From Pseudonocardia sp. DSM 110487 (GTDB taxonomy: Bacteria; Actinomycetota; Actinomycetes; Mycobacteriales; Pseudonocardiaceae), in assembly GCF_019468565.1 (NCBI RefSeq), contig NZ_CP080521.1, positions 6,882,001 to 6,946,000 of the forward strand: DNA of 64,000 nt, read 5' to 3'. The notes beneath the pieces were generated by a model, which worked only from the letters and a program-made list of their open reading frames with translations, ran no database searches and was not told the origin of the DNA. Both the position numbers and the translations under genes were made by a program. Position 1 is the first letter of the stretch, and every line of letters begins with the position of its first letter. Below, in pieces: positions 57,814-64,000 of the stretch.

Positions 57814-58643
57814 CGGGTGGCCGCCTCCTCGCAGGCTCGGGCGACGAGCGTGCGGGTGAGAGCACGCCGGTAGTGCGCGCTCACCCCTGGCTCGTCGCGG
57901 ACGTCGATCGCGCCCGCCGCGGCCTCCCCCACTCGTGAGTGGATACGCGCGTCATGGCTCGCGTATCCACTCACGAGTGCTTCTTCGGCGTCGGGGACTC
58001 GCATCGGTACGGGGGCGACCCCGCCCAGCACGACGCGGGGCGTGTCCAGGTCGACGGCCGCCGCCACGATCGCGAAGTCGCCCCGCCGCTCGGCGAACTC
58101 GGCCAGGGCCGCCCGGGGCGCCGGCCGGGGGAACACGACCTCGACGATCAGCTCGTCGGGTTCCAGCGCTGTGGTGAACACGCCCTGGAAGAAGTCCGTC
58201 GCGGCGATCTCCCGCGGTCCGGCCGGGCCCTCGACGACGATCCGCGCGTCGAGCAGCACGGCCAGCAGGCACCACTCGGCGGTCGCGTCGGCGTGCGCGA
58301 GGCTGCCGCCGACCGTGCCGCGGGTGCGGATCGGCAGGTGCCCGACCCAGCGCATCGCGTCGGAGAGCACCCGGAACCCGGGCCCGAGGTCGGCGGTCTC
58401 GACGGCGTGGTGGGTGACCAGCGCGCCGATCCGCAACGCGTCCCCGTCCCGGGCGATCGTCCCAAGGCCGGGGATCCGGCCGATGTCGATCAGGTGCTCG
58501 GGCCGGGCCAGCCGGAAGTTCATCATCGCGACGAGGCTCTGGCCGCCCGCGATGACCTTCGCGTCCTCCCCCAGCTCGGCGAGCAGCCCCACCGCGCCCG
58601 GGACGGTCCGAGCGCGGTGGTAGGTGAAGGCTGCTGGCTTCAC
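57810..58643 (-). CDS. Nicotinate dehydrogenase, FAD subunit
   Basis: A 277-residue FAD-binding medium subunit of the molybdenum hydroxylase (CoxM type). VIAGGQSLVAMMNFRLARPEHLIDIGRI (residues 29-56) is the first FAD-binding block and RGTVGGSLAHADATAEW (near 105-121) the second. Residues 224-237 (VSGYASHDARIHSR) come from an inserted 42-bp palindrome, within the linker leading to the C-terminal domain (HYRRALTRTLVARACEEA). The GTG at 58643 overlaps the transporter stop by four bases and its stop overlaps the large-subunit start by four bases. Electrons leave here, probably to oxygen or a quinone. The insert appears not to disrupt the frame. Confidence 0.92.
   Translation of the reverse strand: MKPAAFTYHRARTVPGAVGLLAELGEDAKVIAGGQSLVAMMNFRLARPEHLIDIGRIPGLGTIARDGDALRIGALVTHHAVETADLGPGFRVLSDAMRWVGHLPIRTRGTVGGSLAHADATAEWCLLAVLLDARIVVEGPAGPREIAATDFFQGVFTTALEPDELIVEVVFPRPAPRAALAEFAERRGDFAIVAAAVDLDTPRVVLGGVAPVPMRVPDAEEALVSGYASHDARIHSRVGEAAAGAIDVRDEPGVSAHYRRALTRTLVARACEEAATR
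57934..57975. repeat. 42-bp in-frame palindromic element, copy 3
   Basis: Arms CGTGAGTGGATACGCG (57934-57949) and CGCGTATCCACTCACG (57960-57975) are perfect complements around a ten-base centre, and pairing extends to 20 bases with flanking CACT/AGTG. It lies wholly inside the FAD-subunit gene, keeps the frame and adds VSGYASHDARIHSR. Confidence 0.92.
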
Positions 58644-60025
58644 GCCGTCGTGATGACCAGCGACTCGTCGCCGCCGTCGGTCACGTGGTCGAGCTCGCGG
58701 CCGCGCGTCTCCGGGGCCGCGACGGCCATCCACAGCACGGCGGCCACCACGAGCACGCCGAGCACCGTGAACGTCAACGGAAGCCCCAGCACGGGCCACA
58801 GCACGCTGCCGAACAGCAGCGGCGCGAACCCGGTGACGGCCCGGCTGGACGAGGAGGCCCACCCGAACCCGCTCGCGCGCAGCGGCGTCGGGTAGAGCTC
58901 GGAGACGTAGGCGTACATCACCGGGATCACCGTCAGCGACAGGAAACCGAACACGGCGATCATCGTGATGGCCGCCGCCGGCACGTCGAGGACCAGCGCG
59001 AACACCACCAGCGCCAGCGCCGCCGCGGGCCCGGACACCGCGATCACCCACTTGCGGCCGACAACCTCCACGAGCAGCACCGCCGTGATCACGCCGAGGA
59101 TGCCGACCGCGTTCATGATCGTCGTGCCCGCGAAGGCCGCCACGTCGTCCATGCCCTGGGCGCGCAGGATCGACGGCATCCAGGACAGTGCCGCGTAGTA
59201 CACAAGCATCACGGAGATGAACAGCGCCCATGCTGCGGAGGTGATCCGCGGGTTGAACGCCCAGACGAGCCGCAGCTGCTCGAGCGCAGCGGCGACCCCT
59301 CGACGCCGCTGCACGGCCGCCGCGACTGCGGGGATCTCGTACGGCTCATGGGGGGCGCCGGTCTTCATCACGAGGTCGTCGATCACGGCCCTGGCCTCGG
59401 CCTCACGACCGGTGCGGGCGAGGTACAGCGGCGACTCGGGGATGCCGCGGCGCACCCAGAACAGCAGCAGCGCGGGCAGCACCATGAGCGCGAGCATCCA
59501 CCGCCAGTTGCCCGAGACCGGCACGAGGAGGGTGGCCGAGAGCCCGGCGAGCGTGGTGCCGACCGGCCACCATCCGTCCATCGCCGCGAGCACGCGGCCG
59601 CGCTGCTTCTTCGGGGAGAACTCGCTGACCAGCGCGTAGTCGACGGGGATGCAGCCGCCGAGGCCGATGCCGGCGAGGAACCGCAGTATCAGGAAGACCT
59701 CCCAGCTCGGCGAGAGCGCACCGAGCACGGAGAACAGCGCGAAGATCAGCAACGTGATGCTGAAGGCGCGCTTGCGGCCCACCCGGTCGGCGACCGTGCC
59801 CCATGCGACGGCGCCGACGGCCATGCCGATGAGGTTCGCCGTGGCGACGAGCCCGCGCTGCCCGGTGGACAGGCCGAACTCGGTGCCGAGCAGCGGGGTG
59901 AGGAACCCGTTCAGCGCGACGTCCCACGCGTCGAACATGTAGCCCAGGCCGCCGATGATGAAGATCTTGCCTTGCACTCCCCACTTCCACGGGAGGTCTT
60001 GCACGACCTGGTCGCCGGTACGCAT
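58640..60025 (-). CDS. MFS transporter, probable nicotinate importer
   Basis: A 461-residue major-facilitator protein with 12 predicted helices. The loop GTVADRVGRKRAF after helix 2 is the MFS signature, and the N-terminal IGGLGYMFDAWDVALNGFLTPLL resembles NiaP-like and aromatic-acid symporters, which have Asp residues in helix 1. RGIPESPLYLARTGREAEA lies in the central loop. It would take up nicotinate with protons. It is the second gene of the leftward operon, 39 bases after nicC, and overlaps the FAD-subunit gene by four bases. Substrate assignment is by context. Confidence 0.88.
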   Translation of the reverse strand: MRTGDQVVQDLPWKWGVQGKIFIIGGLGYMFDAWDVALNGFLTPLLGTEFGLSTGQRGLVATANLIGMAVGAVAWGTVADRVGRKRAFSITLLIFALFSVLGALSPSWEVFLILRFLAGIGLGGCIPVDYALVSEFSPKKQRGRVLAAMDGWWPVGTTLAGLSATLLVPVSGNWRWMLALMVLPALLLFWVRRGIPESPLYLARTGREAEARAVIDDLVMKTGAPHEPYEIPAVAAAVQRRRGVAAALEQLRLVWAFNPRITSAAWALFISVMLVYYAALSWMPSILRAQGMDDVAAFAGTTIMNAVGILGVITAVLLVEVVGRKWVIAVSGPAAALALVVFALVLDVPAAAITMIAVFGFLSLTVIPVMYAYVSELYPTPLRASGFGWASSSSRAVTGFAPLLFGSVLWPVLGLPLTFTVLGVLVVAAVLWMAVAAPETRGRELDHVTDGGDESLVITTA

Positions 60026-60064
60026 GTGGTGGGCTCCGTTCTCGGAAAATCGCGTTCTCGGGGA

Positions 60065-61333
60065 TCAGCGCACGAACGGGTAGGAGAAGGACTCGACGTC
60101 AGGGTTGTTCAGCGGGGTGCCCCGCCAGAGCCAGTCGTAGGAAACGTCTGACTCACCCTGGAAATTGCGCAACCTGCGGTCGCGCTCCTCCTGCTCCGGG
60201 CCGTCGGGCAGGTGGTAGAAGCGCATGTTCTCCAGGGAGGCATCCTGGACCATGCCGGCGTGCGTGGCTCGGCGGGACACGTACCGGACGAGTGCTCCGG
60301 CGATCCCGTCGCGGGTGACCGCGCCCAGCTCCTCGGCCAGCACGGCGGCGTCCTCCATCGCCTGCGACGCACCCTGCGCCTGGTAGGGCAGCATCGCGTG
60401 GCAGGCATCGCCGAGGAGCGCGACGTGGTCGTCCACCCACACCGGGTCGCGGTGGCGGCGGAACATCGCCCACTTGGAGGCGTCGCCCTCGGCCTTGGAC
60501 AGCATGGCCGCCACCCGGTCGTCCCAGCCGGAGAACGCGTCGACCATCTCGTCCGCGGTGGCCGGCCCCGTCCACGTCGTCTCGACGTCGAGGGTGTTCG
60601 GGACGATCGCGACGACGTTGAGGTACTCGCCACCGCGGATGAAGTAGTGCACGAGGTGCAGGTCCGGGCCGTACCAGATCGTGGAGTGGAACCGGTCGAG
60701 CAGGAAACGGGTCGCGGGGTCGGCCGCGATCTTGTCGCCGGGGATGAGGGCGCGGTAGGCCATCTCCCCGGAGAAGGCGAGCGTGTCGGGCAGGCCCATC
60801 GCGTCGCGGACGGCCGAGCGGATGCCGTCGGCGCCGACGAGCACGTCGCCCGGGAAGCGGCGACCGTCGGTGGTGAGCGCGACGGGCCGGGTCGGGTCGG
60901 CGAGGTCGATGTCGACGACCTGCGCGCCGGTGTGCACCTCGACGACCGGCCCGGCCCCGTCCGGGTCGAGGCAGGCGTCGAGCAGGACCTTGTGCAGGTC
61001 GGCGCGGTGGTAGTGCCAGTAGGGCGCGTCGAACTCGCGCTTGACCCGGTCGCCGAGCGGGAGCGTGGCGATGACGCTGCCGTCCTTCCAGCGGCGGCGC
61101 ACCTGGTCCTGCGGCTCGGTGTGGATCGCCTCGAGCTGCCTGCGCAGCCCGAGGCCGAGCAGGATCCGGCTCGCGTTGGGGGCCGTCTGGATCCCGGCGC
61201 CCACCTCACCGAGCTCCGGCGCCTGCTCCAGCACGGTGGCCCGCAGCCCGCGCCTGCGCAGCGCGAGCGCGGTGGTGAGACCGCCGAGGCCGCCACCGGC
61301 GATGGTGACGGCGAAGGACTGGCTGGGAGGCAC
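60065..61333 (-). CDS. nicC: 6-hydroxynicotinate 3-monooxygenase-like FAD enzyme
   Basis: A 422-residue group A flavin monooxygenase. The FAD motif is TIAGGGLGGLTTALAL (residues 10-25), the DG motif is VGADGIRSAVRD near 175 and the GD motif is LLGDACHAMLPYQAQGASQAMEDAA near 310. It would convert 6-hydroxynicotinate to 2,5-dihydroxypyridine with loss of CO2, the substrate of the nearby nicX. The GTG at 61333 has GGAGG a few bases upstream. Similar sequences include salicylate-type hydroxylases, so the name rests on the cluster. It is the first gene of the leftward operon. Confidence 0.87.
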   Translation of the reverse strand: MPPSQSFAVTIAGGGLGGLTTALALRRRGLRATVLEQAPELGEVGAGIQTAPNASRILLGLGLRRQLEAIHTEPQDQVRRRWKDGSVIATLPLGDRVKREFDAPYWHYHRADLHKVLLDACLDPDGAGPVVEVHTGAQVVDIDLADPTRPVALTTDGRRFPGDVLVGADGIRSAVRDAMGLPDTLAFSGEMAYRALIPGDKIAADPATRFLLDRFHSTIWYGPDLHLVHYFIRGGEYLNVVAIVPNTLDVETTWTGPATADEMVDAFSGWDDRVAAMLSKAEGDASKWAMFRRHRDPVWVDDHVALLGDACHAMLPYQAQGASQAMEDAAVLAEELGAVTRDGIAGALVRYVSRRATHAGMVQDASLENMRFYHLPDGPEQEERDRRLRNFQGESDVSYDWLWRGTPLNNPDVESFSYPFVR

Positions 61334-61382
61334 TACCCCTCCTTGATCCACAGTGGACAGATGCCGAGCATCCCCGACGGGC

Positions 61383-61405
61383 GATAATCCGAACACTGAC
61401 GATCC
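61383..61405. promoter_or_regulatory. nic operon operator, left copy
   Basis: On the minus strand this reads GATCGTC-N8-GATTATC, an interrupted inverted repeat of the form GATnGTC-N8-GAynATC. It matches 21 of 23 bases of the motif upstream of nicX. It lies 49 bases before the nicC start and is a probable binding site of the MarR regulator. Confidence 0.7.
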
Positions 61406-61457
61406 AGGAGCGCAAGGGGTTCGGCGAGCTGTAACGCGTCAGAAACCCGTGAGCAGG

Positions 61458-61952
61458 TCAGTCGTCGACCAGACTCTCCCAGTGCTCCGTCAGCGCGGTG
61501 AGGCGGCGCAGCAACGCCACCTGCTCGGCGCGGTCGTAGCCCTGCATCAGCAGTTTGTCCAGGTCACGGGCCCTGCGGTCGGTCTCGCGGAGCGTGGTCT
61601 CACCCTCGGGCGTGAGGCGCAGCAGGCGCTTGCGCCCGTCCTCGGCGGGCCGCTCGCGGACGATCAGGCCGCGGTCCTCCAGCCGGCGCACGATGCTCGC
61701 CATCGTCGACCGGTCGAGCGCCACGGACGAGGCGAGCGAGCCCTGCTCGACCCCCGGATACGCGTTCACCGCGGTGAGTACCGCGAACTGCGGCCCCGTC
61801 AGCACCGGGTCGACGAGCCGGACCCAGGCCGCGGTGTATGCCTGGTGCATCCGCCGCGCGACGTAGCCAGGGGCCGCGAGCAGCTCTTCCGGCGGGGGCA
61901 ACCCCTTCGAGGGGTCGATCCCCGCACGTCCCGCCACTCCCCCGGTACCCAC
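61458..61952 (-). CDS. MarR-family regulator of nicotinate degradation
   Basis: A 164-residue winged-helix regulator, the probable functional counterpart of Pseudomonas NicR. The helix-turn-helix is LTAVNAYPGVEQGSLASSVALDRSTMASIVRRLEDRGLIVRERPAEDGRKRLLRLTPEG (about residues 55-115), with N- and C-terminal helices for dimerisation. It lies between the two nicotinate units and ends 124 bases before nicC. The GTG at 61952 is the furthest start and directly abuts a repeated hairpin element; a GTG at 61937 is possible. Neither has a convincing ribosome site, so the repeat may have replaced the original upstream region. Confidence 0.9.
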   Translation of the reverse strand: MGTGGVAGRAGIDPSKGLPPPEELLAAPGYVARRMHQAYTAAWVRLVDPVLTGPQFAVLTAVNAYPGVEQGSLASSVALDRSTMASIVRRLEDRGLIVRERPAEDGRKRLLRLTPEGETTLRETDRRARDLDKLLMQGYDRAEQVALLRRLTALTEHWESLVDD

Positions 61953-62119
61953 TAGTGCCCCCGACCGGGAGCGCTGTGCATGTATCGGCGGATCCAGGTT
62001 TCCGCTGGGTGCGCCGGCGGACCGGCCTCGTACCGGGCGTACTCGGCCGGTTCGCCGGTGCGCCCCGCGGGAAGCTGGGCCGTCGAGATATGTGCAGGGC
62101 TTCCGGTCGGGGGCACTTA
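61952..62119. repeat. 168-bp hairpin repeat, copy B
   Basis: Same length and almost the same core as the element at 11786-11953, with about four differences over some 105 central bases. The outer ends differ from copy A but pair with each other: AGTGCCCCCGACCGG at the left and CCGGTCGGGGGCACT at the right. The left edge is CTAG; the right edge is TTAT rather than CTAG. It fills most of the gap between the MarR gene and nicX. Confidence 0.85.
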
Positions 62120-62187
62120 TACAGCTAAGCACGCCGTCGGTCACGTGCCCGCAACACGCCAGCCCTTGACCGGACCGGCCCACGTTG

Positions 62188-62210
62188 GGATCGTCAGCGT
62201 TCGGACTATC
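62188..62210. promoter_or_regulatory. nicX operator, right copy of the nic motif
   Basis: Reads GATCGTC-N8-GACTATC, where GATnGTC and GACnATC are an inverted repeat. It starts 36 bases before nicX. A TTGACC -35-like box lies at 62166-62171, 17 bases before GATCGT, so the motif overlaps the probable promoter and would block it when bound. Confidence 0.7.
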
Positions 62211-62223
62211 TCCGGAGGGACCT

Positions 62224-63255
62224 GTGGACCAGAACCTGTTCAACGAGATCTGCCTGCAGCAGCTGACGCTGTCCGGGGTGCACGAGGGCGAGACGGTGGC
62301 CGTCCTGACCCGCGGCGACGAGCGCGGCGAGTACGCGAACGCGTTCATGTGGGCGGCGCAGAAGCTGGGCGCGGCGACGTTCCACCTGCGGCTCCCCTCG
62401 CCCGCGTCGGCGTCGGGCGCGTGGGCCGTCGGCGACTCCGGCCTGGCCGCCAACCCACTCGCGGTGGAGGCGCTCAAGCGCGCCGACATGCTCGTCGACT
62501 GCACGTTCCTGCTGTTCAGCAAGGAGCAGTTCGAGATCCAGGGCGCCGGCACCCGCATCCTCACGGCCGTCGAACCGGCCCCGCTGCTCGCCCGGCTGAT
62601 GCCCACCAAGGAGCTGCGGGAGCGCGTCGAGGTCGGCGCCGAGTTGCTCGCCAAGGCCCAGACCATGCGGATCACCAGCCCGCACGGCACCGACGTCACC
62701 TACCGCCTCGGCGTCTACCCGACGATGAGCGAGTACGGCTACACCGACGAGCCCGGCCGCTGGGATCACTGGCCCGCCGCGTTCGTGTTCACCGGCGGCG
62801 CCGACGACGGGGTCGACGGCAAGATCGTCCTCGCGCCCGGGGACGTGCTGCTGCCGTTCAACACCTACGTGCAGACCCCGGTGGAGTTCACCATCGAGGG
62901 GGGCTTCATCCGCGACATCCGCGGCGGCCTGGATGCCGACCTGCTCTCGTCCTACATCACGAGCTTCGACGACCCGCGCGGCTACGGCATGAGCCACGTG
63001 GGCTGGGGCCTCGACGAGCGCGCCCACTGGCACGGCCTCACCCAGTTCGGCGGCGGCATGGGCATGGAGCTGCGCAGCTTCTACGGCAACGTCATGTTCT
63101 CCATCGGCCCGAACAACGAGCTCGGCGGCCCCAACGACACCCCCTGCCACTTCGACATCCCGATGCGCGGCAACTCCCTCTACCTCGACGACGAGCTCAT
63201 CGTCGACGCGGGCGAGCTGACCGTGCCGGAGATGCGTCCCGCGGGTAAGCGCTGA
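62224..63255 (+). CDS. nicX: 2,5-dihydroxypyridine 5,6-dioxygenase
   Basis: Opens 2,5-dihydroxypyridine with O2 to N-formylmaleamate using non-haem Fe(II). The 343-residue sequence follows Pseudomonas NicX through its length, for example MSEYGYTDEPGRWDHWPAAF, SHVGWGLDERAHW, FYGNVMFSIGPNNELGG and TPCHFDIPMRG. Candidate iron ligands are His258, His309 and Asp311, with the family's two-residue spacing between the last two. The GTG at 62224 follows GGAGGG. It is the first gene of the rightward unit, with nicE starting two bases after its stop. This is the most diagnostic enzyme of the cluster. Confidence 0.95.
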   Translation: MDQNLFNEICLQQLTLSGVHEGETVAVLTRGDERGEYANAFMWAAQKLGAATFHLRLPSPASASGAWAVGDSGLAANPLAVEALKRADMLVDCTFLLFSKEQFEIQGAGTRILTAVEPAPLLARLMPTKELRERVEVGAELLAKAQTMRITSPHGTDVTYRLGVYPTMSEYGYTDEPGRWDHWPAAFVFTGGADDGVDGKIVLAPGDVLLPFNTYVQTPVEFTIEGGFIRDIRGGLDADLLSSYITSFDDPRGYGMSHVGWGLDERAHWHGLTQFGGGMGMELRSFYGNVMFSIGPNNELGGPNDTPCHFDIPMRGNSLYLDDELIVDAGELTVPEMRPAGKR

Positions 63256-63257
63256 GC

Positions 63258-64000
63258 ATGGGCACGCACCACATCGGGATGATCGTCCCGAGCTCGAACC
63301 TCACGATGGAGACCGAGCTCCCCCGCATGCTCGCCGCCCGCGAGCGGGAGCTGCCCGAGGACCGGTTCGTCTTCCACTCGGCGCGGGCCCGGATGCAGCA
63401 CGTCACGCCGGAACAGCTGCGGGCCATGAACGCCCAGGCGGAGCGGGCGGCCACCGAGCTGGCGGACGCCCGTCCCGACGTGGTCGCCACCGCCTGCCTC
63501 GTCGCGATCATGGCGCAGGGCCCCGGCTACCACTGCACCGCCGAGGACACGATCACGGCCGCCCTGCGCGCCGAGGGCTCCGACGCACCGGTCGTGTCGA
63601 GCGCGGGCGCCCTGCTGTCGGGGATCGCGGCGCTCAGGGCCAGCAAGGTCGCGATCATCACCCCGTACCTGAAGCCGCTCACGGAGCTGGTGGTGGCCTA
63701 CCTCGAGGACGCGGGCGTCGAGGTGGTGGACGCCCTGTCGCTCGAGGTGCCCGACAACCTCGCCGTCGCCCGCCTCGACCCCGCCGACCTGCGCGAGCAC
63801 TGGAAGAAACTGAGCCTGGCTGGCGCCGATGCGCTCGTGCTCTCCGCGTGCGTGCAGATGCCGTCGCTGGCGTCGATCGCGCCGGTCGAGAACGAGGCCG
63901 GCATCCCGGTGCTGTCCGCGGCCACCGCCACAACCCACCGGATCCTCACGGAGCTGGGGTTGGAGCCGCGGGTACCGGACGCCGGCCGGCTGCTCGCCGC
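63258..64000 (+). CDS. nicE: Maleate cis-trans isomerase, cut off by the right edge
   Basis: Isomerises maleate to fumarate, which enters the TCA cycle. The visible 247 codons cover nearly all of the usual 250-residue family. The two active-site cysteines are Cys80 in VVATACLVAIMA and Cys198 in ALVLSACVQMPSL. IGMIVPSSNLTMETELP and ITPYLKPLTELVV also match Pseudomonas NicE. The ATG lies two bases after the nicX stop, so the two genes are coupled. Only the last few residues lie beyond the window. With nicC, nicX, nicD and nicF, the pathway from 6-hydroxynicotinate to fumarate is complete. Confidence 0.95.
   Translation, partial: MGTHHIGMIVPSSNLTMETELPRMLAARERELPEDRFVFHSARARMQHVTPEQLRAMNAQAERAATELADARPDVVATACLVAIMAQGPGYHCTAEDTITAALRAEGSDAPVVSSAGALLSGIAALRASKVAIITPYLKPLTELVVAYLEDAGVEVVDALSLEVPDNLAVARLDPADLREHWKKLSLAGADALVLSACVQMPSLASIAPVENEAGIPVLSAATATTHRILTELGLEPRVPDAGRLLA

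Noticed and set aside
55027..57873. A 948-codon open frame on the plus strand opposite the molybdopterin subunit
   Set aside because: The minus-strand protein has all family blocks and overlapping operon neighbours; the plus-strand frame is open only because of high G+C codon bias and is rich in Arg, Val, Asp and His.
53513..64000. Picolinate or isonicotinate as the substrate of the pyridine cluster
   Set aside because: The picolinate route needs a separate decarboxylase between hydroxylations, which is absent. A decarboxylating NicC-type monooxygenase feeding NicX fits nicotinate. It is not fully excluded without assays.
1..64000. CRISPR array, tRNA or rRNA genes, prophage or transposase genes
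   Set aside because: I read both strands for regularly spaced repeats, cloverleaf-like segments and recombinase or transposase motifs and found none that I could support.

Overview
The window is high-G+C actinobacterial chromosome with frequent GTG and TTG starts and tightly overlapping genes. A mycothione reductase (mtr), an actinobacterial-type ProRS, a MetX, an F420/FMN-type PPOX protein and an Xre/DUF397 pair all point to Actinobacteria. The gene set fits the Pseudonocardiales best, but that genus-level placement is inference. No tRNA, rRNA, CRISPR array, transposase or prophage gene was seen, and no gene-free stretch exceeds 300 bases.

Layout. 1-5.3 kb: an unrecognised edge gene, proS, a three-gene redox operon (PPOX, DsbA-like, MBL hydrolase) and a divergent TetR. 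5.3-12 kb: a riboflavin-type reductase and deaminase as two genes, VOC protein, metX, yaaA, a RIO-type kinase and a DEAD-box helicase with a long structured leader. 12-20.8 kb: a glycosidase-like lipoprotein, LapA-like, GNAT, M15 peptidase, mtr, fatty-acid desaturase, two methyltransferases, an acyltransferase and an SRPBCC protein. 20.8-29.4 kb: a carbohydrate ABC-import operon (DUF5107/TPR protein, GH5-like enzyme, Tat-type binding lipoprotein, two permeases) with a divergent AraC regulator. 29.4-45.4 kb: map, DUF3054, a class B penicillin-binding lipoprotein, a divergent Xre-cupin/aminotransferase pair, an RmlC-like/SAF-oxidoreductase pair, DoxX, an ECF42 operon, TetR, LysR/TauE, GNAT and ispG. 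The order proS, mtr, map, PBP, GNAT, ispG follows the conserved mycobacterial order from memory, so the other blocks look like accessory insertions into an old backbone.

45.6-53.5 kb: Xre/DUF397, then a sugar-acid catabolic operon (RraA-like, enolase-superfamily dehydratase, 2-hydroxyacid dehydrogenase, HpcH/HpaI aldolase) with a divergent GntR, an AbiEi/DUF559 gene bracketed by two copies of a palindrome, and a CBS protein. 53.5-64 kb: a complete aerobic nicotinate degradation cluster. The leftward operon is nicC, an MFS transporter, a three-subunit molybdenum hydroxylase, nicF and nicD; nicX and nicE run rightward; a MarR regulator lies between. The two promoters share a 23-base motif containing an interrupted inverted repeat, the probable MarR operator.

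The most unusual material is repetitive. (1) A 42-bp palindromic element occurs three times; two copies sit in frame inside protein genes and add the related 14-residue peptides VSGNARYSSRIHSR and VSGYASHDARIHSR. (2) A 168-bp full-length hairpin element occurs twice, about 50 kb apart, with a nearly invariant core and outer stems that differ in sequence but keep their pairing. (3) Palindromes bounded by TGATCA-type ends occur four times; two near-identical copies each overlap a stop codon and flank the AbiEi/DUF559 gene.
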